DNA from: Azospirillum brasilense
GTDB lineage: Bacteria > Pseudomonadota > Alphaproteobacteria > Rickettsiales > UBA3002
DNA length: 64,000 nt
Direction: 5' to 3'
NCBI GenBank assembly: GCA_003241645.1
Contig: QFOX01000001.1
Coordinates: 1-64,000, forward strand
In this document: positions 17,214 to 24,982 of the stretch, piece after piece
How the letters are laid out: every line of letters starts with the position of its first letter
Position numbering within the stretch: position 1 is the first letter of the stretch
Program-made: the position numbers and the translations under genes
The notes under the pieces: generated by a model
What the model saw: only the letters and a program-made list of their open reading frames with translations
What the model was told of the DNA's origin: nothing
Databases searched by the model: none

Positions 17214-18005
17214 ATGGACTTCCCGAATATCGATCCCATTGCCCTGGAGCTTGGCCCGCTTATCATCCGCTGGTATGCGCTGGCCTATGTGGCGGGCATC
17301 GTGCTTGGCTACCTCTATCTCGGCTGGCTGGATAAGCGGCAGGCCAAACCGCTGCTTACCGAAAAAGCGCGCGACGACCTGATGATGTACGCCGTGATCG
17401 GCATCATCCTCGGTGGGCGGCTGGGCTATGTGCTGTTCTACAATCTCGATTATTACCTGAGCCACCCGGCCGAGATCCCGCATATCTGGCAGGGCGGCAT
17501 GAGTTTCCATGGTGGCATGGCGGGCGTGATCTTCGCCTTCTGGCTGCTGGCGCGCCGCCATAAACTGCAACCGCTTCGGCTGCTGGATTACCTTGCGGCC
17601 GCCGCGCCCATGGGGCTGTTCTTCGGGCGGCTGGCCAACTTTATCAATGGCGAGCTGTATGGCCGCGTCACGACCAGCGCGTTCGGCATGGTGTTCCCGC
17701 ACAGCGACGGGCTGCCGCGCCACCCCAGCCAGCTCTACGAAGCCACGTTCGAGGGGCTGGTGCTGTTCATCCTCCTGTTCCTGCTGGCCACGCGCACGCG
17801 CGCCTTGCAGCACCCCGGCCTTGTTGGCGGCGTGTTCCTTGCCGGCTATGGCATGGCGCGCTTCGGCATTGAATTCTTCCGCGAGCCGGACGCGCAAGTG
17901 GGCTTCGTGCTGGGGCCGCTCAGCATGGGGCAGTTGCTGTGCCTGCCCATGATGTTGCTTGGGCTGTTCTTCATCGTCACTGCGCGCAAACGGGCGGTGG
18001 CATGA
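17214..18005 (+). CDS. lgt: Phosphatidylglycerol-prolipoprotein diacylglyceryl transferase
   Basis: A 263-residue inner-membrane enzyme adding diacylglycerol to the lipobox cysteine of prolipoproteins (here MltA and CpaD would be clients). It has multiple membrane segments, the HGGMAGV motif with the essential His region (GGMSFHGGMAGVI), the Lgt signature GRLANFINGELYGR, and PRHPSQLYEA near residue 165. The stop overlaps the following ATG (ATGA), coupling it to the methyltransferase gene. Confidence 0.95.
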   Translation: MDFPNIDPIALELGPLIIRWYALAYVAGIVLGYLYLGWLDKRQAKPLLTEKARDDLMMYAVIGIILGGRLGYVLFYNLDYYLSHPAEIPHIWQGGMSFHGGMAGVIFAFWLLARRHKLQPLRLLDYLAAAAPMGLFFGRLANFINGELYGRVTTSAFGMVFPHSDGLPRHPSQLYEATFEGLVLFILLFLLATRTRALQHPGLVGGVFLAGYGMARFGIEFFREPDAQVGFVLGPLSMGQLLCLPMMLLGLFFIVTARKRAVA

Positions 18006-19078
18006 GCGCGCTTGCCGAGATCATCCGCCAACGCATCGCGGCAACCGGTTCCATCAGCGTGGCCGATTACATGGAGCTGGCGCTGGCCCACCCCGAGCAT
18101 GGCTATTACCGCAAGCAGGACCCGCTGGGCGCGCGCGGCGATTTCATTACCGCGCCGGAAATTTCACAGATCTTCGGCGAGTTGATCGGCATCTGGTGCG
18201 CGCAGGTCTGGATGCAGATGGGCGGTGGCCCGTTCAGTCTGGTGGAGTTGGGGCCGGGCCGCGGCACGCTGATGGGCGACGCGCTGCGCGCCACCAAGAA
18301 GATCCCCGAATTCCACGACAGCCTGACCATCCACATGGTCGAGACCAGCCCCACGCTGGCGCATGCGCAATACCAGCGGCTGCGCCACGAGCACCCGCGC
18401 ATCGAGTGGCTCGACCATATCGACGAACTGCCGGATTCGCCGACGATTCTCATCGCCAACGAATTCTTCGATGCGCTGCCCATCAAGCAGTTCATCATGA
18501 CCGAAGACGGCGTGCGCGAGCGCCGCGTCGCGTGGGACGAGGCAAGCGCCAGCTTCGTGTTCGTGGAAGGCCCGGCGGGCCTGCAGCTGGCCAAATCCGG
18601 CCAGAGCATCGCGCCCGGCACGGTCATGGAGCAATGCCCGGCGGCGCGCAGCATCATGCGCACGCTGGCCGCGCGCATCAAGGACCATGGCGGTGCGGCG
18701 CTGGTGATCGATTACGGCTATCTGGGCGAGGCGCACCACGACACGTTGCAGGCGCTGAGCCAGCATAAATTCCACCCGGTGCTGCGCACGCCGGGTGATG
18801 CCGACCTGACCGCGCATGTGGATTTCTCGACGCTGATGGCTATCGCGCGCGATGCGGGCCTGCAGGTGGGGCCGCTATTGAACCAGGGGCAATTCCTGGT
18901 GCGCATGGGCGCTGAAATGCGCGCCGAAATGCTGCTGAAACATGCGCAGGGCCACCAGCGCGACCTTATCATCACCGGGTTGCAGCGCCTGATCTCGCCG
19001 CAGGCGATGGGCGAGCTGTTCAAGGTGATGGCCTGCGCCAGCCATGCCGACATCGAATTGCCGGGGTTCGCACTATGA
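18002..19078 (+). CDS. Class I SAM-dependent methyltransferase, MidA/NDUFAF7 family
   Basis: A 358-residue protein. It starts SALAEIIRQRIAATG and has ISVADYMELALAHPEHGYY and GDFITAPEISQIFGELIG. The SAM-binding loop is VELGPGRGTLMGD, and IANEFFDALPIKQF follows. In mitochondria this family methylates an arginine of a complex I subunit; the bacterial substrate is not known. The start is the ATG at 18002, overlapping the lgt stop; a longer frame from 17939 has no similarity. It ends in an ATGA overlap with pgeF. Confidence 0.9.
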   Translation: MSALAEIIRQRIAATGSISVADYMELALAHPEHGYYRKQDPLGARGDFITAPEISQIFGELIGIWCAQVWMQMGGGPFSLVELGPGRGTLMGDALRATKKIPEFHDSLTIHMVETSPTLAHAQYQRLRHEHPRIEWLDHIDELPDSPTILIANEFFDALPIKQFIMTEDGVRERRVAWDEASASFVFVEGPAGLQLAKSGQSIAPGTVMEQCPAARSIMRTLAARIKDHGGAALVIDYGYLGEAHHDTLQALSQHKFHPVLRTPGDADLTAHVDFSTLMAIARDAGLQVGPLLNQGQFLVRMGAEMRAEMLLKHAQGHQRDLIITGLQRLISPQAMGELFKVMACASHADIELPGFAL

Positions 19079-19896
19079 CAACGATGCATTTTACCGCCAA
19101 GACCCTTGACCACCCGCGCGTGGCGCATGCGTTCTTCGGGCGCGATGGCGGGGTGAGCGAAGGCATCTACGCAGGCCTGAATTGCGGGCAGGGAAGCAAC
19201 GACGACCGCGACCACGTGGCCGAGAACCGTCGGCGCGTGGCGGCGCATTTCGGTGCGGATGTGGCGCAGCTTTGCACGCTCTATCAGGTGCATTCGCCCG
19301 ACGTGGTGGTGGTGCACACGCCCACGCAGGCGCAGCACAAGGCCGACGCCATGGTAACGACCATGCCCGGGCTGGTGCTGGGCATCCTCACCGCCGATTG
19401 TGCGCCGGTGCTGTTCGCCGATGCGGAGGCTGGCGTGATCGCTGCAGCGCATGCGGGCTGGAAAGGTGCGGTCGGTGGCGTGGTCGAGAACACGGTGATG
19501 GCCATGCTGAAACTGGGCGCGCGGCGCGAGCGCATCGTCGCGGCGATCGGCCCCTGCATTGCACAGGCGAGCTACGAGGTGGGGCCGGAGCTGATCGAGG
19601 CGCTGACCCGGCAGGACCCGGCCAACAAACATTTCCTGCTGCCCAATGCGCGGCGCGGCTATGCGCAGTTCGACCTGCAGGGTTTCGTGGCCAAGCAGCT
19701 GCGCGCCGCGGGCTTGCACAGCATCACCCCGCTTGCTATGGATACCTACGCGAATGAAGCGCAGTTCTTCAGTTTCCGCCGCACCACCCATCGCGGCGAG
19801 CTGGATTATGGGCGCCATATTTCCTGCATTTCCTTACGCGACCGGCGTGGGGTAGGTGCCGCACCCTACACTGGAACAGAACGACGAAAGCATTGA
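19075..19896 (+). CDS. pgeF: Peptidoglycan editing factor PgeF (laccase-domain YfiH family)
   Basis: A 273-residue YfiH-family protein. Motifs are FFGRDGGVSEG, LYQVHSPDVVVV, LTADCAPVLFAD, AAHAGWKGAV and IGPCIAQASYEVG, which supply the Cys/His zinc site. The family removes wrongly incorporated amino acids from peptidoglycan precursors and was earlier called a polyphenol oxidase. It is third in the lgt-midA-pgeF operon. The C-terminal about 15 residues (GVGAAPYTGTERRKH) run past the usual end almost to the ilvE start. Confidence 0.9.
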   Translation: MTTMHFTAKTLDHPRVAHAFFGRDGGVSEGIYAGLNCGQGSNDDRDHVAENRRRVAAHFGADVAQLCTLYQVHSPDVVVVHTPTQAQHKADAMVTTMPGLVLGILTADCAPVLFADAEAGVIAAAHAGWKGAVGGVVENTVMAMLKLGARRERIVAAIGPCIAQASYEVGPELIEALTRQDPANKHFLLPNARRGYAQFDLQGFVAKQLRAAGLHSITPLAMDTYANEAQFFSFRRTTHRGELDYGRHISCISLRDRRGVGAAPYTGTERRKH

Positions 19897-19897
19897 T

Positions 19898-20770
19898 ATG
19901 AGCGTGATTCCCTTTGACGACCGCGACGGCACCATCTGGCTGGATGGCCAGCTGGTGAACTGGCGCGATGCGAAACTGCACGTACTTAGCCACGGGTTGC
20001 ATTACGGCTCCAGCGTGTTCGAGGGCGAGCGCGCGTACGGCGGAAAAATCTTCAAGAACCGCGCGCACACCGAACGCTTCCATGCCTCGGCCGAGCAACT
20101 GGGCTTCACCATTCCCTACAGCTACGACGCGATCGAAGCGGCGAAAGAAGCCGTGCTGAAAGCGAACAATCTGAGCGATGCTTACCTGCGCCCGGTGGCG
20201 TGGCGCGGCAGCGAGATGATGGCGGTGGCCGCACAGCACAGCAAAATCCACGTGGCGGTGGCGGCGTGGGAATGGCCCAGCATGTTCAACCCGGAAATTA
20301 AAGCGCGCGGCATTCGCCTGAAATGGGCGCCCTACAAACGCCCCAGCCCCGAGACCGAGCCCGTGCACGCGAAAGCCGCGGGCCTCTACATGATCTGCAC
20401 CATCAGCAAGCACGACGCGGAAAAGCATGGCTACCAGGATGCATTGATGCTCGATTACCGCGGCTACCTCGCGGAGGCGACGGGGGCGAACCTGTTCCTC
20501 GTGATCGATGGCGAGATCCACACGCCGACGGCAGATTGCTTCCTCAACGGCATTACGCGCCAGACGGTCATTCAGCTGGCGCGCGATGCGGGCATCAGCG
20601 TGCATGAGCGCCACATCAAGCCGGAAGAACTGGCGCGGGTGAGCGAAGTGTTCCTCACCGGCACGGCCGCCGAGATCACCCCGGTGGGTGAGATCGAAGG
20701 GCAAATCTTCACGCCCGGCAGCATCACCCACACGCTGATGGATGCGTACACCAAAGCGACCAGAGGGTAG
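19898..20770 (+). CDS. ilvE: Branched-chain amino acid aminotransferase
   Basis: A 290-residue class IV PLP transaminase interconverting branched-chain amino acids and 2-oxo acids. Key features are HGLHYGSSVFEGERAY near the N-terminus, the PLP-lysine region (YKRPSPETEPVHAKAAGLY, Lys in HAKAAG), DALMLDYRGYLAEATGANLF, and FLTGTAAEITPVGEI. The start is the ATG at 19898, one base after the pgeF stop, so it is probably cotranscribed. The open frame begins earlier, inside pgeF. Confidence 0.93.
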   Translation: MSVIPFDDRDGTIWLDGQLVNWRDAKLHVLSHGLHYGSSVFEGERAYGGKIFKNRAHTERFHASAEQLGFTIPYSYDAIEAAKEAVLKANNLSDAYLRPVAWRGSEMMAVAAQHSKIHVAVAAWEWPSMFNPEIKARGIRLKWAPYKRPSPETEPVHAKAAGLYMICTISKHDAEKHGYQDALMLDYRGYLAEATGANLFLVIDGEIHTPTADCFLNGITRQTVIQLARDAGISVHERHIKPEELARVSEVFLTGTAAEITPVGEIEGQIFTPGSITHTLMDAYTKATRG

Positions 20771-20792
20771 TTTTTAGTGGTCCTGCGGACGT

Positions 20793-20884
20793 GAAGGGGG
20801 CGTTTCGCCGCCCTTCGCACCTTCGGTGCTGACCCCCTCACGTCGCTTCGCTCGTGGCTCGGCGTGCGCCTACGCGCCGTATCC
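20793..20884. repeat. Palindromic repeat, family C (intergenic copy)
   Basis: A mosaic of small palindromes (GGCGTTTCGCC, CACCTTCGGTG, GGCGTGCGCCTACGCGCC). It is the reverse-complement relative of the in-frame copy at 8929-9005. It starts 22 bases after the ilvE stop. Confidence 0.75.
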
Positions 20885-20913
20885 AAGATAGGCACTTAAC
20901 AGATCAATATTAC

Positions 20914-21005
20914 GTCATGCCGGGCCTGTCCCGGCATCCGCGGAGCAGCACACTGGAACGCTGCATACGTGGCGCGGCAGGCCCCGGCACAAGGCCGGGG
21001 TGACA
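20914..21005. repeat. Palindromic repeat, family B (REP-like)
   Basis: CGTCATGCCGGGCCTGTCCCGGCATCCG at one end (a palindrome around CCGGG...CCCGG) and GGCCCCGGCACAAGGCCGGGGTGAC at the other, described here by their cores, enclose about 35 bases. This is a REP-like double hairpin in the ilvE-pgsA gap. Confidence 0.75.
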
Positions 21006-21069
21006 AGAAAAACTATCCTTTCAACGTGAATGCAGTCCGTGCATAGGCGTCTTGCCTTTGCACCTTCTT

Positions 21070-21106
21070 GTCATTGCGAGGAGCGATAAGCGACGTGGCA
21101 ATCCAT
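21070..21106. repeat. Repeat, family D
   Basis: GTCATTGCGAGGAGCGATAA, then CGACGTGGCAATCC. The end bases GTCATTGCGA and a GCAATCC terminus form an interrupted palindrome. The motif looks like the short dispersed GTCATTGCGAG...GCAATCC repeats of several bacteria. Only one copy was seen here. Confidence 0.55.
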
Positions 21107-21125
21107 GAAACAGATACGGTTTATT

Positions 21126-21185
21126 TGTCATTCCCGCACGTTGGAGTGGGCTGTCTACTGGATCCCCGCCTTCGCGGGGATGACA
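21126..21185. repeat. Palindromic repeat, family A (copy 2), abutting pgsA
   Basis: TGTCATTCCCGCACG at 21126 and GATCCCCGCCTTCGCGGGGA ending with TGACA at 21185 are the two arms. The last base touches the pgsA stop codon (21186). Together with 20793-21106 this fills the 415-base ilvE-pgsA gap; I see no gene in it. Confidence 0.8.
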
Positions 21186-21755
21186 TTATAAGGAGCGCTG
21201 CGCGCTGCGCGTGTAGCTGAATGCGCTGCTGAGGGCGAGCAGCGCCGAAACCCACAGCAAGATGACGCCGACATTCCACGCATTGAACATCACCTCGCCC
21301 ACGCGCAGGTAGGGCATGGGATAGTTCGCGACCGTGGCCAGCAGCAGCGTGATGGCCGATAATTGCAGCGCAGTCTTCCACTTGCCGCCACGGCTGACGG
21401 GCAGGTCGATCTGCCGTTTGGCGAGGAACTCGCGCAGGCCCGCAATGTAGAGTTCGCGGCAGAGGATGATGCCGACCGCGCCGATGGGCGCGTTGGTGTA
21501 TTCCAGCAGGTACAGCAGGGCGACCGCCACGAGCAGCTTGTCGGCAATGGGGTCCAGCAGCGCGCCGGTGGCCGACACGGCATTCCATTTGCGCGCCAGA
21601 TACCCATCAAAAAAATCGGTGATGGCGGCAGCCAAGAAGATCCAGAACATCAGCTGGCGTAGACCCGGCATGACCGTGGCGATGAACAACGCCGCAGGCA
21701 CCGCCGCCACGCGGGCATAGGTCAGCAGGTTGGGAATGTTCTGTTTGGTAAGCAT
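21186..21755 (-). CDS. pgsA: CDP-diacylglycerol--glycerol-3-phosphate 3-phosphatidyltransferase
   Basis: A 189-residue inner-membrane enzyme starting phosphatidylglycerol synthesis. It opens with NIPNLLTYARVAAVP. The CDP-alcohol phosphotransferase signature D-G-x2-A-R-x8-G-x3-D-x3-D is visible as DFFDGYLARKWNAVSATGALLDPIADKL (positions about 43-70), and four to five hydrophobic segments are present. AAAGGA precedes the ATG. It lies downstream of uvrC on the same strand, a common alphaproteobacterial order, but here with a 235-base repeat-bearing gap. Confidence 0.94.
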   Translation of the reverse strand: MLTKQNIPNLLTYARVAAVPAALFIATVMPGLRQLMFWIFLAAAITDFFDGYLARKWNAVSATGALLDPIADKLLVAVALLYLLEYTNAPIGAVGIILCRELYIAGLREFLAKRQIDLPVSRGGKWKTALQLSAITLLLATVANYPMPYLRVGEVMFNAWNVGVILLWVSALLALSSAFSYTRSAQRSL

Positions 21756-21770
21756 GGGTTTCCTTTACCC

Positions 21771-21810
21771 GTCATTCCCCGAATTTGCGAAGTAAATTAT
21801 AGGGGAATCC
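21771..21810. repeat. Diverged family A repeat upstream of pgsA
   Basis: GTCATTCCCC at 21771 and AGGGGAATCC ending at 21810 form an interrupted inverted repeat with an AT-rich middle. It keeps the GTCATTCC...GGAATCC ends of family A but has lost the GCGAAAGC centre. Confidence 0.6.
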
Positions 21811-21887
21811 AAAATGGCGGTGCAGATAGATCAAGATGGATCACCCTATCGTTGCTTCGCAACGCGGGTGATGACGAGGGTGATGCA

Positions 21888-21982
21888 GTGTGTGCGTAGC
21901 GCTTTACGGCGCGAGCCGTGAGCGTAAGCGAACGGAAAGGGTAAGGAGCCGGAGGCGACGAAGGGATAGCACATCCCTTCGC
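21888..21982. repeat. Structured intergenic repeat, family G, downstream of uvrC
   Basis: A run of small palindromes (GGCGCGAGCC, GTGAGCGTAAGCGAAC, GGAGCCGGAGGC) ends in the hairpin CGAAGGGAT-AGCAC-ATCCCTTCG at 21959-21981, nine bases past the uvrC stop. The hairpin may protect or end the uvrC transcript, although it lacks a T-run. Only one copy is visible here, so the repeat status rests on its structure. Confidence 0.5.
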
Positions 21983-21990
21983 ATACTTTC

Positions 21991-23865
21991 TCATCCATGA
22001 AAATAATCGTAGATGGTCTTGGCCACCGCGGTGGAGATACCGCTGACATTCTGCAACTCGGCCATGGTGGCGCGCTCCACGCCGGCACGGCTGCCGAAAT
22101 GCTGCAGCAACGCGCGCTTGCGCGTGGCGCCGATGCCGGGAATATCGTCCAGCGTGGAATGGGTGAGGCTCTTGCTGCGCTTGGTGCGGTGCGTGCCAAT
22201 GGCGAAGCGGTGTGCCTCGTCGCGCAGACGCTGGATGTAGTGCAGCGTGGCGTCGTTCGGGGGCAGCTGGAACGGCTGGTTGCCGGTGCGGTGGAACCAT
22301 TCGCGGCCGGCGTTGCGGTCCTCGCCCTTGGCGATGGAGATGACCGGAATATCCAGCAGGTCGAGCTCTTCCATCACGCCCATCACGGCGGAAAGCTGGC
22401 CCGCGCCACCATCCACCAGCACCAGCAATTTCGCATCGGCCGCGCTGCCCTCTTTGCTGCGGAACTGGCGGAAGCGGCGGCGGAACACTTCGCGCATCAT
22501 GCCGTAATCGTCGCCGGGGGCGAGGGTGAGGTCCTTGATGTTGAAGGTGCGGTAGCCGCGTTTTTCAAAGCCCTCCGGCGTGGCGACGACCATGGCGCCC
22601 AGCGCCTGTTTGCCCATGATGTGGCTGTTGTCGTACACCTCGATGCGCTCGGGCGTGTAGGGCAGGGCGAACAGTTTTTGCAGGCTGACGAGATGCTCCG
22701 CCACGGCCGCGCTTTGCTGCTGTTCGCGCGCAAGTGCAGCCTTCGCGTTGGCGGTGATGCGTTGCATGAGTTCGGCCTTATCGCCGCGCTGCGGCGTGCG
22801 GATCTCCACCTTCGCTTCGGCGCGCAGGCGCAAGGCTTCTTCCAGCACCTCGGCATTGGCGGGCGTGATGTTCACCAGCAATTCCGGCGCGGGCGTGTGG
22901 CCCTGATAGAACTGGCCGAGGAAGGCTTCCATCACGTCGGCGTCGGTCGCGTCGGCCTCGGCGCGGGGGTGGAAGGTCTGGTGGCCGAAGGGCCCGCCAT
23001 CGCGGAAGAAGAACACCTGCACCACGCTGTGTTTGCCGGTGCGTGCCAGTGCGATCACGTCGGCATCCTGCAGGCCGGCGGCGCGCAGCGCGGTCTCCTG
23101 CTGCACTTGGGTGAGTGCGCGGATATGGTCGCGCAAAGTGGCGGCGCTCTCGAAATCCATCGCGTCGCTGGCGCGTTGCATTTCCTCGGCCAGCTGGGCC
23201 TGCACCTCGCGGTGTTTGCCTTTCATGAAATCACGCGCGCGCACGATCTGCCCGGCATATTGCTCGGGCGTGACGTAGCCCACGCAGGGCGCGCTGCAGC
23301 GCTTGATCTGGTATTGCAGGCAGGGGCGCGTGCGGTTCTTGAAGATCGTGTCGGCGCAGGGGCGCAGCAGGAAAATTTTTTGCAGCAGCGCCATGGTCTG
23401 GTTCAGCGCGCCCACGCTGGCGAACGGCCCGAAATATTGCCCGGCAATGCTCTGTGCGCCACGGTGTTTCTGCATGCGCGGGAATGCATGGTCGCTCAGC
23501 AGCAAATAGGGGAAGGATTTATCGTCCTTCAGCAGGATATTGTAGCGCGGGCGGAAGCGTTTGATCTGGGCTGCTTCCTGCAGCAGCGCTTCGGCTTCGT
23601 TGCGGGTGGTGATGACCTCGACCCGCGCGACCTGATTCACCATCGCCAGCGTGCGGCTGTTATGGTTGCCAAGGTTCGCGTAGCTGCCCACGCGGTTGGT
23701 CAGGTTCTTGGCCTTGCCCACATAGATCACATCGCCTTTGGTATTCAGCATGCGGTACACACCGGGGCTGCCGGGGATGGTCTTGCAGGCCGCGCGAATG
23801 GCTTCCGCCCCGATCAGTTCGGGTGGGGTCGGCGAAGGAATGACGGTCTCGTTTACAAAGCTCAC
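21991..23865 (-). CDS. uvrC: Excinuclease ABC subunit C
   Basis: A 624-residue nuclease subunit making both cuts in nucleotide excision repair. In order: a GIY-YIG domain (GSPGVYRMLNTKGDVIYVGKA), the four-cysteine-like region (PCLQYQIKRCSAPCVGYV), a UVR/coiled-coil motif (QRASDAMDFESAATLRD), the RNase H-like domain (RIEVYDNSHIMGKQALGAMV, LVDGGAGQL), and a C-terminal HhH pair (DDIPGIGATRKRALLQHFGS, NVSGISTAVAKTIYDYF). The start appears to be GTG at 23865. uvrB is at 53-55 kb. Confidence 0.95.
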   Translation of the reverse strand: MSFVNETVIPSPTPPELIGAEAIRAACKTIPGSPGVYRMLNTKGDVIYVGKAKNLTNRVGSYANLGNHNSRTLAMVNQVARVEVITTRNEAEALLQEAAQIKRFRPRYNILLKDDKSFPYLLLSDHAFPRMQKHRGAQSIAGQYFGPFASVGALNQTMALLQKIFLLRPCADTIFKNRTRPCLQYQIKRCSAPCVGYVTPEQYAGQIVRARDFMKGKHREVQAQLAEEMQRASDAMDFESAATLRDHIRALTQVQQETALRAAGLQDADVIALARTGKHSVVQVFFFRDGGPFGHQTFHPRAEADATDADVMEAFLGQFYQGHTPAPELLVNITPANAEVLEEALRLRAEAKVEIRTPQRGDKAELMQRITANAKAALAREQQQSAAVAEHLVSLQKLFALPYTPERIEVYDNSHIMGKQALGAMVVATPEGFEKRGYRTFNIKDLTLAPGDDYGMMREVFRRRFRQFRSKEGSAADAKLLVLVDGGAGQLSAVMGVMEELDLLDIPVISIAKGEDRNAGREWFHRTGNQPFQLPPNDATLHYIQRLRDEAHRFAIGTHRTKRSKSLTHSTLDDIPGIGATRKRALLQHFGSRAGVERATMAELQNVSGISTAVAKTIYDYFHG

Positions 23866-23913
23866 GCCGCTACATATGGGACAAAACCCGCAGCTTTGCA
23901 GCAGGGCCGGGCG

Positions 23914-23936
23914 TTATCCACGAAAGCTGTGGATAA
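23914..23936. promoter_or_regulatory. Inverted pair of DnaA-box-like sequences
   Basis: TTATCCACG (23914-23922) and TGTGGATAA (23928-23936; the reverse complement is the consensus box TTATCCACA) are head to head with 5 bases between. An unusually AT-rich stretch follows at about 24006-24056. The rest of the 325-base gap between uvrC and the reductase gene holds nothing I can name. It may be a DnaA-titrating or regulatory site; an origin is not supported by the gene context. Confidence 0.4.
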
Positions 23937-24190
23937 GTTTTGGGGTAAGCGCGCGTGGAACGTATCAAGGGCGCATCAATGCATGCGCGCGCTTGGATTG
24001 CCTGAAAAATAGGCAAATCGCTAAGCCATTGATTATCATAAAATTAAAACTTGCCGTTGTGCAACAGTGGCCCGTTAGCAACTCCATCGTGTGGCCATAC
24101 GCACTGTTTCACGGCTAGCGCGGGCGGGTGTAGATAAAGAACGCCGCGGCGCACTGAAATTCAATGGCATTTCGGCGCTGCAACCGGAAG

Positions 24191-24967
24191 CTACGCGCCC
24201 TGGCGGTAGCTTTGCAAATGCGCCCCGGCGGCAAGCGAAAGCACCTGCCCGGTAACGCCCGGTGCGTGCAGCAGGTAATCGATGGCGGCGCAGACCTCGT
24301 CGGGCTGGCCGGTGCGTTGCAGCGGTGCGCGCGCGGCGAGGCGATCGAACGTGTCGGGCCCATCCATGACGCCGGGAATGGTGGGGGCAAGCGCCAGCAG
24401 GTTGACCTTCGCACGCGGCGCGCAGGCCGCGGCCAGCACATCCAGCGCACCAAGCCATGCCTGCTTGCTGATGGAGTAGCTGAAAAATTCGGGGCTGATG
24501 CTCCAGCCCATCACGCCGTCGCCGAGCAGGATGATGTTGCCCGCCCCGGCATGTTCCGGCAATTGCTGCATGAAGCCCTGCGCCAGCAGCAGCGGCGTGG
24601 TGAAGTTCACCTGCATTTGCTGCTGCAGCACGGCGGGCTGCATGCTTGCCAGCGTGTCGCGCTCGAACGTGGCGGCGCTGTGGACGAACGCATCGCAGGC
24701 GGGCAGGGCGCGCCAGAAATCACCCAGCACGGCGCTGTCGCTCAGGTCGGCCTGCACCAGCTGCACGGTGATGCCGTGGTCGCGTTGCAGCCGCTCGGCC
24801 AGTGCCTGCGCGGCGGTGGCCGACTGGTGGTAATGCAGCACAAGGTTCCAGCCTTGCGCCGCGAAATGTTCCGCGATGGCGGCGCCCACGCGCTTTGCTG
24901 CCCCCGTGATGAGCATGCAGCGCGGTGATACAGTCGGTTGCACGATTGGTCGTTGCGTCGTTTCCAT
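24191..24967 (-). CDS. Short-chain dehydrogenase/reductase, pteridine-reductase-like
   Basis: A 258-residue classical SDR. It has the TGAAKRVGAAIAEHF nucleotide motif; the T-G-x3-R-x-G form is typical of FolM/pteridine reductases. HSAATFERD (NAG-equivalent) and the catalytic YSISK (Tyr-x3-Lys) follow, and it ends with GAHLQSYRQG. By family it would reduce dihydrofolate or dihydromonapterin with NADPH; the substrate is inferred. The start at 24967 is preferred because earlier ATGs run into the divergent antiporter start; 24913 is also possible. Confidence 0.82.
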   Translation of the reverse strand: METTQRPIVQPTVSPRCMLITGAAKRVGAAIAEHFAAQGWNLVLHYHQSATAAQALAERLQRDHGITVQLVQADLSDSAVLGDFWRALPACDAFVHSAATFERDTLASMQPAVLQQQMQVNFTTPLLLAQGFMQQLPEHAGAGNIILLGDGVMGWSISPEFFSYSISKQAWLGALDVLAAACAPRAKVNLLALAPTIPGVMDGPDTFDRLAARAPLQRTGQPDEVCAAIDYLLHAPGVTGQVLSLAAGAHLQSYRQGA

Positions 24968-24982
24968 GCGGCGTGTCATAAC

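Noticed and set aside
21997..24012. 671-codon open frame opposite uvrC
   Set aside because: Antisense shadow of uvrC with low-complexity composition. uvrC has all its domains on the other strand.
23866..24190. Replication origin
   Set aside because: Only two DnaA-like boxes and a modest AT-rich tract are present, and no dnaA, dnaN, hemE or parAB gene is nearby. Kept only as a possible regulatory site.
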